Shown here piece by piece: positions 25,915 to 34,551 of a DNA stretch of 64,000 nucleotides (positions are counted from its first letter, which is position 1; every line of letters begins with the position of its first letter). This DNA is from Aurantibrevibacter litoralis. GTDB lineage: Bacteria; Bacteroidota; Bacteroidia; Flavobacteriales; Flavobacteriaceae. The stretch spans positions 1 to 64,000 of the forward strand of contig NZ_JAYEEQ010000008.1 in NCBI RefSeq assembly GCF_034651555.1, in the 5' to 3' direction. Made by a program: the position numbers and the translations under genes. The notes under the pieces were generated by a model. The model had not been told where the DNA came from. It made no database searches and worked only from the letters and a program-made list of their open reading frames with translations.

Positions 25915-26469
25915 ATGAAAAATAACAAACTACGACATAGGGTACGCATTATTCGTACACTTAGCGGTTCGTGGGCGCTTATGGCAATTCTGTTTACAGG
26001 CTGCGAACAAAAACCGCAACGCTACACTCAAAATTCTACGGAAATTGATACGTATAAAAAAGTTATCGACGCCTATGAAAAACAGGATTGGGCAAGCATG
26101 CTAACCCACTACGCAGACACCGCAAAAATCCAAAATAATGCGACGGAGAAAAAAGCGCAGACCGTCTCTCAAATGGTATCCCAGAACAAAGAAGACGCTA
26201 GGCTATTTTCCTCTTGGGATTTTGTAGATACAGCATCTGAGTACGAAATGGTAATCACCGACAAAGGGGAAACTTGGGTCAATTTTTGGGGACTGTGGCA
26301 AGGCACGCTCAAGGCTACCGGACAAGTTTACGAAATTCCTACCCACAGCACGATTCAATTTGCAAATGGTAAGATAGTGAAGGAGCATGGGTATTGGGAT
26401 ATGTCTGCCTTAGTATTGGATTTGGCCAAATTACAGGAAACAACGGAAGTGGAAACCGCTGCTGAGTAA
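25915..26469 (+). CDS. NTF2/SnoaL-like lipoprotein
   Basis: A 184-residue lipoprotein with a basic N-terminus (KNNKLRHRVRIIR) and lipobox LFTGC near residue 30. The mature sequence (YKKVIDAYEKQDWASMLTHYADTAKI ... WVNFWGLWQGTLKATGQVYEI ... FANGKIVKEHGYWD) fits the NTF2-like fold of SnoaL or nuclear-transport-factor-2 proteins. The Glu/Thr-rich tail is short. Function unknown; probably binds a small molecule at the outer membrane. Confidence 0.75.
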   Translation: MKNNKLRHRVRIIRTLSGSWALMAILFTGCEQKPQRYTQNSTEIDTYKKVIDAYEKQDWASMLTHYADTAKIQNNATEKKAQTVSQMVSQNKEDARLFSSWDFVDTASEYEMVITDKGETWVNFWGLWQGTLKATGQVYEIPTHSTIQFANGKIVKEHGYWDMSALVLDLAKLQETTEVETAAE

Positions 26470-26621
26470 AACTAAGTAACTACACAAACAGGTGGGTTGC
26501 CATTTTTGGAAATAAAATTAGTTCATCATTTTTGGTTTTTTGAATTAGCAGCTTAAAATCACACGAACTCAAAGAAATCCAAATCTATTGGTAATCTGCC
26601 TGTTTTTTTAATCAATATAAC

Positions 26622-27089
26622 ATGGAAACGATCATTCAAAAATCGGCAATTAAAAACGGAATCACGCTAATCGCCTTAGCTATCACGGCGACCCTCCTTG
26701 GTCAGGAAAACACAACCTCATCAACATTGGCCTATAAAACCGGGAATCCGGCCGATTGGCCCACGGCTCAGGATGCCGTAATCGCAGCACCCAACAATCA
26801 TAAAATCTTACTGGAAAATGACCGAGTACGTGTATTGGAGGTATTTCTTGCACCTGGCGAAAAGGAGCCCGTACACCACCACCAATGGCCAAGTGTCCTT
26901 TATATTCAGGAAGCCGGGGATTTTATAGATTATGATGGCGAAGGAAATGTAATTTTTGATAGCCGCCAGTTACAACCGCCCCTTCAATTCCCCTTGACCC
27001 AATGGAAAGATCCGGAGGCACCCCATTCCGTTGTGAACCTGAGCGATACCCAACCCATCCGGTTGATACGCGTGGAACTAAAACACTGA
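26622..27089 (+). CDS. Cupin-fold protein
   Basis: A 155-residue protein with a weak signal-like N-terminus (GITLIALAITATLLGQ), then a cupin barrel: NDRVRVLEVFLAPGEKEPVHHHQWPSV supplies the metal-binding His cluster of cupin motif 1, and WKDPEAPHSVVNL supplies the motif-2 His. The role (isomerase, oxygenase or binding protein) is open. It is the first gene of the long plus-strand run to 38145, with 68 nt to the next gene. Confidence 0.8.
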   Translation: METIIQKSAIKNGITLIALAITATLLGQENTTSSTLAYKTGNPADWPTAQDAVIAAPNNHKILLENDRVRVLEVFLAPGEKEPVHHHQWPSVLYIQEAGDFIDYDGEGNVIFDSRQLQPPLQFPLTQWKDPEAPHSVVNLSDTQPIRLIRVELKH

Positions 27090-27157
27090 AGGCACCTCCT
27101 ATGAATCTAATACCCAACATTACTAAGAAAATAAAAATTGCCTTTAAACCAACAAAA

Positions 27158-28012
27158 ATGCAAAACATATTAATTACCGGAACAAGTAAAGGTATTGGCC
27201 TTGAAACGGCTCTTGCTTTTGGAAGATCTGGCTATAAGGTATTTGCTACTATGCGCAATACTTCAAAGGCTGACGATTTTAAACAAATGATAACAACCGA
27301 ATCTTTAGACATTACTATAGCTGAAATGGACGTAGATTCTAATGATTCAGTAAAACAATGCATTGATGACATTATTAAAAAACACAAATTCATTGATGTT
27401 TTGGTCAATAACGCTGGGATTGAACGCCACGGTTCCATTGAGGAATTGAAGATGAAGGACTTCAAGGATGTCATGGAAACCAACTATTTTGGGGTGCTTC
27501 GCTGCACGAAAGCTTTGTTGCCTTTGATGCGAAAAAATCGAGCGGGCTGCATTATCAACATTGCCTCGGTTTCTGGTCATATCTCAAGTGGTCCGTTGGG
27601 AGCTTATGCTGCCAGCAAATTTGCGCTTGAAGCCTTGAGTGAAGCTTTGGCGGGCGAAGTAAAACCCTTTAACATTCGGGTTGCCGTCGTAGAGCCAGGC
27701 ATTATCAATACGCAAATGGCGAGCGATATTAGTAAAGATGCGGAGTCTCTCTATCCACATTCAAAGCGTCTCGCCGGAATGTTCTCAGCATCCCTAAAAA
27801 CACCAACACCACCAACATTGGTGGCGAACAAAATTTTGGAAGTGGCGGAAAGTGGCAACTGGAAATTGAGACATCCAGTCGGCCCCGATGCCGAACCATT
27901 TATTCAATGGCGAAAATCCATGACCGACGAACAATGGATCGATTGGAGCGCTTGCAGCGATGAAGACTGGTATAAATCTGTGGAACAAGATTTTGGATTA
28001 AATGCCAGGTGA
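27158..28012 (+). CDS. Short-chain dehydrogenase/reductase
   Basis: A 284-residue cytosolic NAD(P)-dependent oxidoreductase. The cofactor motif ITGTSKGIG is at residues 5-13, then DVLVNNAGIE, and the active site Ser (IINIASVSG) with YAASKFAL. The C-terminal extension to 284 residues and the NTQMASDI loop resemble the retinol/17-beta-hydroxysteroid-type classical SDRs. The substrate is unknown. The ATG at 27158 was chosen because the Rossmann motif starts 5 residues later; the frame is open upstream but overlaps the cupin gene. Confidence 0.88.
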   Translation: MQNILITGTSKGIGLETALAFGRSGYKVFATMRNTSKADDFKQMITTESLDITIAEMDVDSNDSVKQCIDDIIKKHKFIDVLVNNAGIERHGSIEELKMKDFKDVMETNYFGVLRCTKALLPLMRKNRAGCIINIASVSGHISSGPLGAYAASKFALEALSEALAGEVKPFNIRVAVVEPGIINTQMASDISKDAESLYPHSKRLAGMFSASLKTPTPPTLVANKILEVAESGNWKLRHPVGPDAEPFIQWRKSMTDEQWIDWSACSDEDWYKSVEQDFGLNAR

Positions 28013-28050
28013 AATCAAAATAAATAAAACAATACTTATTAAAAATAAAA

Positions 28051-28464
28051 ATGGAAAAATCAACATACAACTCAGAAAAACCCGAATACTTCCTACTTCG
28101 ACCGGAAGTTGAAAAGGCCTATGGCTATTCACACGCTGTGAAAATTGGCAACCATATCAAAATTTCAGGAGCCGTTAGTATGGATGATGAAGGCAACCCA
28201 ACAGCTGTGGGCGACTTCTTGCAACAAATGAAAAATTGTTATGTCGACTTAGAAAAAGTGCTTAAACATTTCAACTGCACCTTCGATGATGTGGTAAAAG
28301 AAGATGTGTTTACTACTAACATGCCTTTGTTTTTAGAACATGCCGAATACCGCACTGAAATTTATAAAAATCACTTTCCCACAGGAACGTGGTTAGGTGT
28401 AAAGGAATTGGCTTTGCCGGAGTTTATGATTGAAATAGAAATGGAAGTTTATAAAACGGAATAA
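28051..28464 (+). CDS. RidA-family protein
   Basis: A 137-residue YjgF/YER057c/UK114 (RidA) family protein without signal peptide, acting in the cytosol. Family features are YSHAVKIGNHIKISGAV, a VDLEKVLKHFNCTFDDVVKEDVF-type helix and the C-terminal FMIEIEMEVY strand. The usual catalytic Arg in the R-x-A-x-x-V motif near residue 105 is not present (the segment reads TGTWLGVKEL). It may be a divergent subgroup with another substrate rather than a true enamine/imine deaminase. It lies between an SDR and a YfcC-type carrier. Confidence 0.85.
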   Translation: MEKSTYNSEKPEYFLLRPEVEKAYGYSHAVKIGNHIKISGAVSMDDEGNPTAVGDFLQQMKNCYVDLEKVLKHFNCTFDDVVKEDVFTTNMPLFLEHAEYRTEIYKNHFPTGTWLGVKELALPEFMIEIEMEVYKTE

Positions 28465-28572
28465 TCCCAGCCACATTGATGTGATAAAAACCCTTAAAGT
28501 GTATTTAAAACAAATGAATCATACAACCCGAATTAAACAAAGCCATACCTATGGCTTTCATTGTATGTACAA

Positions 28573-29907
28573 ATGAAAAAATTTCCGAATGCCATCGTTA
28601 TTATACTAGCCGTCATCGTAGTCGCCTGGTTGCTTACATTTATTATTCCGCAAGGGAGTTACGAGCGGGTATTTAACGAGGCCACCGAGACCACTGTTGT
28701 GGTACCCGATTCCTATCAGGTACAAGATGCATCCCATCTTTCTGTATTCGATGTATTGCTCTCCATACCAAGAGGCATCGTGGGACGAGCCGACTTAGTT
28801 GTATTGATACTCCTACTCGGTGGCTGTTTTTACCTCATTGAAAAAACGGGCGCATTCAGTCAAGGTCTTAACCAACTCATGAAAATTTTAGTTGGAAAAG
28901 AAACGGTTGCTTTAATTAGTATCACTTTGCTTTTTATAACTGGAGGATTTACCATAGCATTACAGGAAGAATTGATCGCCATGACACCTATACTCTTGCT
29001 ATTTGGAAGAAGTATTGGTTACAATGCAAAAACAATGGTTGCTGCAAGTTTAGGTGGTGCCATTGTTGGTGCTTCCTTTAGTCCTTTTAACCCTTTTGGA
29101 GTGGTCATTGCACAAAAAGAAGCAGGTGTAGCGCTGCTCTCTGGCTATGAGTTTAGGCTGATTGTTTTGGCTATTGCTGCTGTCGCTTGGGTTCTATTTG
29201 TACTTCATTACAGTGGTAAAAATCGAATTGAAAAATCAACTTTGAATATAGAGACTGAAACATTTTCCTTTAGAAACAAAATGATTCTAAGTCTCTTGGC
29301 ACTTACGTTTGCAGTTGTTACCTATGGCTTAATTGCGCTCGATTGGGGCTATAACGAAATGTCTGCCTGCTTTTTCTTTTTAGGTTTGGTGTGTGGAACC
29401 ATTGCGGGCTTTAGCTTTAATAAAACGACAGAAGTTTACATTGATGGCTTTAAGGAAATGGTTTTTGCTGCATTGATTATTGGATTGGCAAATGGCGTCT
29501 CTGTTATTTTAAGGGATGGAATGGTCATTGATTCTATCGTTTACGGATTATTTGGCCCATTAGAGCAGCTGCCTCCAACGCTATCTGCGGTACTCATGAT
29601 GGGTTCGCATGCGGTGATTCATTTTCCAATGCCAAGCACTTCCGGTCACGCTATTTTAACCATGCCGATTTTGAGTCCCTTGGCCGATTTAATTGGCTTG
29701 TCGCGTCAAGTTTGCGTGCTTGCTTATCAATACAGTGCCATTATGATGGATTTAATTGTGCCTACCAATGGCGCAACCATGGCTATCATTGCATTGGCAG
29801 GTATCAACTATAAAAACTGGATAAAATTTATTGTAAAACCAGTATTAATCATGTTATGTATTGGTGCTGTAGCGATAATAATAGCGGTACAAATTGGTTA
29901 CCATTAA
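28573..29907 (+). CDS. YfcC/ArcD-family membrane carrier
   Basis: A 444-residue inner-membrane protein with about 11-12 helices. The start MKKFPNAIVIILAVIVVAWL with FIIPQGSYER, and later GGAIVGASFSPFNPFGVVIAQ, PMPSTSGHAILTMPIL and PTNGATMAIIALAGI, are typical of the YfcC/dicarboxylate-carrier family, which moves amino acids, peptides or dicarboxylates. The ATG at 28573 fits a short cytosolic N-terminus. Position between RidA and an M28 peptidase suggests an amino-acid or small peptide substrate (inference). Confidence 0.87.
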   Translation: MKKFPNAIVIILAVIVVAWLLTFIIPQGSYERVFNEATETTVVVPDSYQVQDASHLSVFDVLLSIPRGIVGRADLVVLILLLGGCFYLIEKTGAFSQGLNQLMKILVGKETVALISITLLFITGGFTIALQEELIAMTPILLLFGRSIGYNAKTMVAASLGGAIVGASFSPFNPFGVVIAQKEAGVALLSGYEFRLIVLAIAAVAWVLFVLHYSGKNRIEKSTLNIETETFSFRNKMILSLLALTFAVVTYGLIALDWGYNEMSACFFFLGLVCGTIAGFSFNKTTEVYIDGFKEMVFAALIIGLANGVSVILRDGMVIDSIVYGLFGPLEQLPPTLSAVLMMGSHAVIHFPMPSTSGHAILTMPILSPLADLIGLSRQVCVLAYQYSAIMMDLIVPTNGATMAIIALAGINYKNWIKFIVKPVLIMLCIGAVAIIIAVQIGYH

Positions 29908-29983
29908 AAAGTGAAAAATAGCGATTTTGAGATAAATAACTTTCGAAAAAATAGAAACTATTAACAGTAATAAAATAAACATC

Positions 29984-31537
29984 ATGAAAATGACATCTAA
30001 AATAATTATCACAGCATCCTTATTTGTAGGATTTGTCTCCATGGGTCAAACAATCCCGCAAGCCATCGCTAAAATCAATACCGAAGGTTTTCAAAAATCG
30101 CAAGTCATGCATTTGATTTCCGATTTATCCGATGTGTATGGCCCACGACTCACAGGAACCAATCAATATTACACTGCGGCAGAATGGGCCAAAAAAACCA
30201 TGGAAAATTGGGGAATGGATAAGGTCTATTTTGAAAACTACTGCGACGATTGCATGGGTTGGGAAGTTAAATCCTTTAATGTAGAAATGACAGAACCTGC
30301 CTATATGAACATACAAGCCTATCCGTATGCCTGGACAGAATCCTCGAACGGCGTACAAGCTGGGGATTTGGTTTGGATTGAGGGTTATGCCGATATGGAA
30401 AAGGTAAAGAAACAATGGAGCGGAAAATTACAAGGAAAAACCGTTTTGTTTGGTTCTATCCCGGAACAGAATATGTTGTTCGATGCACTTTCAAAACGAT
30501 TTACCGAAGACCAAATTACGGAGGCGGAAAAATCAATTGTACCTGCACCCAATAAAACGCTAGGGTTTTCTGCCGGAAATATAGATTTAATTAAAGATTT
30601 AGACCTTATTTTCGCAAGTTTCATGAAAAAAGATGACGCCTTTTTTGCATTCTTAAAATCAGAAGGCGCTTTAAGTATGTTGGGAACAACACCATTTTTT
30701 CCGGGAATCATTCATCCTAGTGGGACGTATAATTTCAGAAAAAATGATACAAAGCCACTGCCCTATTTTGCGATTTCACCTGAAAGTTTCGGAAAATTAA
30801 AACGCTTGATTGACAGAGAAATGACGCCTAAAATTAAGTTCCATCTAGATGCTGAATTGTACTTAAAGCCTCAAAATAACGTGAACATTATCGCAGAAAT
30901 TACAGGCTCTGACCCCAAATTAAAGGACGAAGTAGTGATGATTGGTGCCCATTTTGATTCTTGGCATCCGGCATCCGGTGCAACCGACAACGGTGCTGGT
31001 TCTGCGGTGATGATGGAAGTGATGCGCATTTTAAAATCATCCGGATTAACACCAAAACGAACCATCAGAATCGCACTTTGGGGCGGCGAGGAACAAGGGT
31101 ATTTAGGTTCTATGGCATACGCAGAAAAGCACTTTGGAAAAGTAAAGGAAACGACTCGAAAAAAAGAGGTTGAAAAAATTTCGGCATACCTCAATATGGA
31201 TAATGGCGCAGGTAAAATGAGAGGCATCTATCTGCAAGGAAATGAAGCCGTAAGACCCATTTTTGCTGATATGTTAAAGCCGTATGCACATTTAGACGTA
31301 AACAATCTCACCATCGAAAACACCAATTTTACAGACCACGATGTCTTTGACTATTATAAGATTCCTGGTTTTCAAATTATTCAAGACCCCTTAAACTACA
31401 GCACCGTAACACATCACACCAATTTAGATGCCTTAGAATATGTACCGGAACGCGATATGATGATCAATGCCACAGTGATTGCTGCATTGGTGTATCAAAT
31501 TGCTCAAATGGATGTGCGTTTGCCGAGGGAGGAATAA
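29984..31537 (+). CDS. Secreted M28-family metallopeptidase
   Basis: A 517-residue exported enzyme with signal peptide MKMTSKIIITASLFVGFVSMGQ. It has a PA-domain-like insertion (about residues 115-260), then an M28 catalytic domain with all zinc ligands: GAHFDSWHPASGATDNG near 322, GGEEQGYLGS, LNMDNGAGK and THHTNLDALEYV (last His). Unlike the M28 protein at 4614, the HxD motif is intact. It likely acts as a carboxy- or aminopeptidase in the periplasm. Context: same direction and 76 nt after a YfcC-type carrier, so released products could be taken up by it. Confidence 0.9.
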   Translation: MKMTSKIIITASLFVGFVSMGQTIPQAIAKINTEGFQKSQVMHLISDLSDVYGPRLTGTNQYYTAAEWAKKTMENWGMDKVYFENYCDDCMGWEVKSFNVEMTEPAYMNIQAYPYAWTESSNGVQAGDLVWIEGYADMEKVKKQWSGKLQGKTVLFGSIPEQNMLFDALSKRFTEDQITEAEKSIVPAPNKTLGFSAGNIDLIKDLDLIFASFMKKDDAFFAFLKSEGALSMLGTTPFFPGIIHPSGTYNFRKNDTKPLPYFAISPESFGKLKRLIDREMTPKIKFHLDAELYLKPQNNVNIIAEITGSDPKLKDEVVMIGAHFDSWHPASGATDNGAGSAVMMEVMRILKSSGLTPKRTIRIALWGGEEQGYLGSMAYAEKHFGKVKETTRKKEVEKISAYLNMDNGAGKMRGIYLQGNEAVRPIFADMLKPYAHLDVNNLTIENTNFTDHDVFDYYKIPGFQIIQDPLNYSTVTHHTNLDALEYVPERDMMINATVIAALVYQIAQMDVRLPREE

Positions 31538-31564
31538 AAAAATAGGGGCGTATAAAATTAATAA

Positions 31565-32182
31565 ATGAATATCATGAAAAATATAAAAACCATTTTACTA
31601 ATAGCATTAGTTCTTATTGCAGTCTATTTTGTGATAGACAGAGCACTTCCTTACTTCTTCAATTTTAACAAAGAACACTATCAAGACTACTACTGGCCGA
31701 ATAAATGGTGGCTGGTTGGGCATTTACTTGGTGGTGCACTGGCCTTAATTATCGGGCCATTTCAATTGAGCACCTCGTTTAGAAATCGGTTTTTAAATCT
31801 ACATCGCTCTTTGGGGAAAGTATTTATCATCGCCATCATTATTGGTTCATTAAGCGCCATTTACATGTCTTTTTATGTGGCGCCACAAGTCAATGTGTCT
31901 TGGAGCATTTCATTGTTTGTTATGGCATTAGTGTGGCTAGCAAGTGTATTAATGGCCTACAGAGCCATTCGTTTAAAACGCATTCAGCAACACAAAGAAT
32001 GGATGATTCGCGCCTATATCATTACGCTTGGATTTGTGCTGTTTCGTGTCTTGAATGAAAATTCACTAATAAGAGATTTAATGCCCACTTTTGAAGAACG
32101 TGGTGCAGCATGTATCTGGCTGTCTTGGACCGTGCCCTTGTTTATTGCAGAGGTCGTATTACAATGGCACAAGAAAAAATAA
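31565..32182 (+). CDS. DUF2306 membrane protein
   Basis: A 205-residue integral membrane protein with about five helices. DUF2306 marks: GHLLGGALALIIGPFQL, RFLNLHRSLGKVFI and RIQQHKEWMIRAYIITLG, with conserved His residues that could bind haem or metal. Function is not established. It follows the M28 peptidase by 27 nt and precedes an alcohol dehydrogenase by 27 nt, so it is in the same transcript. Confidence 0.82.
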   Translation: MNIMKNIKTILLIALVLIAVYFVIDRALPYFFNFNKEHYQDYYWPNKWWLVGHLLGGALALIIGPFQLSTSFRNRFLNLHRSLGKVFIIAIIIGSLSAIYMSFYVAPQVNVSWSISLFVMALVWLASVLMAYRAIRLKRIQQHKEWMIRAYIITLGFVLFRVLNENSLIRDLMPTFEERGAACIWLSWTVPLFIAEVVLQWHKKK

Positions 32183-32209
32183 TATCAAACATTAAAAATT
32201 TAATACATT

Positions 32210-33214
32210 ATGAAAGTATCAGCATTAGCGGCAAAAGGTCCGCACGAAAAATTAGAAACCTTCTCATACGAGCTCGGAGCCATTGGTCCTGAGCAAGTAG
32301 ATATTAAAGTACTTAATTGCGGTATTTGCCATTCAGATCTCAGCATGATGAACAACGATTGGGGCATGACCACCTACCCCATTGTGCCCGGTCATGAAAT
32401 CATTGGTGAAGTAGTAGCTGCTGGCAATGCTGTTAAAAACGTAAAAGTTGGCGATAAAGTAGGTGTGGGCTGGTATTCCAGTTCCTGTATGTCTTGCCAC
32501 GAATGTATGGACGGATCGCATCACCTTTGTTCTAGCGTACAGTTCACCATTGGCGGCCGTCATGGCGGTTTTGCCGATTATGTGCGAAGTCATTGGTCTT
32601 GGGCCATTCCCTTACCCGAAGGTATTAACCTAGATAAAGCAGGGCCTTTGCTTTGTGGCGGCATCACGGTGTTTAATCCCATTCTGCTGGCAGGTGTTAA
32701 AGCAACCGACAAAGTTGGGGTTATTGGCATAGGTGGTTTGGGACATATGGCACTTAAATTCCTTAACAAATGGGGATGTGAAGTCGTTGCCTTTAGTTCC
32801 AACCCCAGTAAAAAAGAATCTATCCTCGCAATGGGAGCTACCAAAGTGGTAGATTCTAGAAATCCTGAAGAATTAGCAAATATCGCCGGCAGCTTAAATT
32901 TTATTTTAAACACCACCAACGTTACCTTAGATTGGAATTCCTATTTGGTGGCACTCGCACCAAAAGGAAAATTTCACAATGTCGGCGCCGTGTTAGAGCC
33001 TTTGGCAATTCCGGCATTTACCTTAATAATGGGAGAAAAGTCGGTTGCTGGCAGTCCGCTTGGTAGCCCGGCACTCACCCGCACCATGCTTGAATTCTGC
33101 GTGCGTCACGACATCTACCCAATAACAGAAGAGTTTCCTATGGCAAAAGCAAATGAAGCTTTAGCCCATTTAGAATCTGGAAAAGCGCGTTTTCGAATTG
33201 TATTGAAAAATTAA
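32210..33214 (+). CDS. Zinc-dependent NAD(P) alcohol dehydrogenase, YahK/CAD type
   Basis: A 334-residue cytosolic medium-chain dehydrogenase. Catalytic zinc residues sit in CGICHSDL (Cys), GHEIIGEV (His) and the later LLCGGITVF Cys. The structural zinc site is CMSCHECMDGSHHLC. The nucleotide fold is GVIGIGGLGHMALKF, followed by a probable NADP-type SSNPSKKE. It belongs to the cinnamyl-alcohol-dehydrogenase/YahK group of broad aldehyde reductases. It may reduce an aldehyde generated by the neighbouring pathway. Confidence 0.9.
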   Translation: MKVSALAAKGPHEKLETFSYELGAIGPEQVDIKVLNCGICHSDLSMMNNDWGMTTYPIVPGHEIIGEVVAAGNAVKNVKVGDKVGVGWYSSSCMSCHECMDGSHHLCSSVQFTIGGRHGGFADYVRSHWSWAIPLPEGINLDKAGPLLCGGITVFNPILLAGVKATDKVGVIGIGGLGHMALKFLNKWGCEVVAFSSNPSKKESILAMGATKVVDSRNPEELANIAGSLNFILNTTNVTLDWNSYLVALAPKGKFHNVGAVLEPLAIPAFTLIMGEKSVAGSPLGSPALTRTMLEFCVRHDIYPITEEFPMAKANEALAHLESGKARFRIVLKN

Positions 33215-33226
33215 AACCAAAACAAA

Positions 33227-33727
33227 ATGAAAAATCTTATTAAAAACAAAACCACGGCCACCTCAATCATCATTCTTTTATTGCTGATTTCAACAGGTTG
33301 CAATAATTCAAATAAATCTTTAGAAAAGGAAATAGAAGTAACAGAAACAGTTTTTGACTTAGCAAAAGAAAAACAAGAACTACAAAAATCATTTAAAGGC
33401 GTTATGGAAGCCCTCGCTAGCGGTGATGCCAAGGCCGTAGCCAATTTTTATACGGAAGACGGTGTTTTTATGCCGCATAACAGCCAAATTTTCACCGGAA
33501 GAGAGGAGATTGAAAAAGCTTTTGAAGGATTTATTGCAGGTGGATTTACAGATTTAGACGTAGAATCCACCTGGGCCGAAGGTTGTGGAAACTATTTATT
33601 AGACACTGAACAATGGACTTTAAGTAATGGAAAAGATACCCTAATAGGAAAATCCTTAGTGATTTGGAAAAAGGAAGACGGCATGTGGAAAATGTATAAA
33701 GACATGATCAATACCGACACTCCTTAA
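33227..33727 (+). CDS. DUF4440/NTF2-like lipoprotein
   Basis: A 166-residue lipoprotein with lipobox ISTGC near residue 25 and a Glu/Lys-rich linker. The NTF2-like domain reads MEALASGDAKAVANFYTEDGVFMPHNSQIFTGREEI and ends WKKEDGMWKMYKDMINTD, a classic DUF4440/SnoaL pattern. It is 12 nt after the dehydrogenase gene. A ligand-binding or isomerase role is likely for the fold, but no substrate is evident. Confidence 0.83.
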   Translation: MKNLIKNKTTATSIIILLLLISTGCNNSNKSLEKEIEVTETVFDLAKEKQELQKSFKGVMEALASGDAKAVANFYTEDGVFMPHNSQIFTGREEIEKAFEGFIAGGFTDLDVESTWAEGCGNYLLDTEQWTLSNGKDTLIGKSLVIWKKEDGMWKMYKDMINTDTP

Positions 33728-33767
33728 TACCAAAAATAGATATTAAACAAAGTACACTTAAAATCGT

Positions 33768-34523
33768 ATGGATTTACAACTCAAAGGAAAAAACGCCATT
33801 ATCACTGGTGGCAGTAAAGGTATAGGGAGAAGTATTGCATTAAACCTGGCAGAAGAAGGTGCCAACGTAGCCATTTGTGCCCGAGGTGAAGACGCCTTAA
33901 AAAAGACCGAAAAAGAACTGCTTGACAAAGGCGTAAAAGTAATCGCATCAACTTGCGATGTTGGAAATTCCGAAGAATTACATGCTTTTCTAAACCACGT
34001 AAAAGACCAATTTGGAACCGTAGATATTTTAGTCAATAATGTTTCAGCATTGAGCCTCGGAGACGATTTTAACGACTGGGAAACATCCATCAATGTCGAT
34101 TTATTAGGCAGCGTTAACGCTACCAGAAAAGTCATTCCATGGATGCTTGAGGCAGGCAGTGGCAACATTTTGTTTATTTCATCGGGTTCCGGACTTGAAG
34201 CCGGTTCGCCTCCTGCCTACGCCGCAGTAAAAGCAGCCATCATTAGCTATTCAAAAACCATGGCTATTCAATTGGCACCAAAAAACATCAGAGTTAATAC
34301 CATTGCGCCCGGATCAGTAGAATTTCCCGATGGATTGTGGGAATTGACCAAAACTCAAAATCCACCATTGTACGATTGGGCACTCAGTTCCATCCCTTCA
34401 GGAAGACTAGGCACACCAGACGAAATAGGCAAAGTAGCCACATTTATCGTCTCCCCTTGCGCCAGTTGGGTTGTCGGCACCTGCTTGGCTGTGGATGGCG
34501 GACAACATAAAGCGAATTTGTAA
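33768..34523 (+). CDS. Short-chain dehydrogenase/reductase
   Basis: A 251-residue classical SDR: ITGGSKGIGRSIALNLAEEG cofactor motif at about 12-31, DILVNNVSAL (NNAG variant), active-site Ser in FISSGSG, and YAAVKAAI supplying Tyr and Lys. The C-terminus VGTCLAVDGGQ is typical. Similar to 3-oxoacyl-ACP reductase/glucose-dehydrogenase-like SDRs. The substrate is unknown. Second SDR in the same gene run and distinct in sequence from the one at 27158. Confidence 0.9.
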   Translation: MDLQLKGKNAIITGGSKGIGRSIALNLAEEGANVAICARGEDALKKTEKELLDKGVKVIASTCDVGNSEELHAFLNHVKDQFGTVDILVNNVSALSLGDDFNDWETSINVDLLGSVNATRKVIPWMLEAGSGNILFISSGSGLEAGSPPAYAAVKAAIISYSKTMAIQLAPKNIRVNTIAPGSVEFPDGLWELTKTQNPPLYDWALSSIPSGRLGTPDEIGKVATFIVSPCASWVVGTCLAVDGGQHKANL

Positions 34524-34551
34524 ATCAATTTAATCAACTATAACCAACCAC

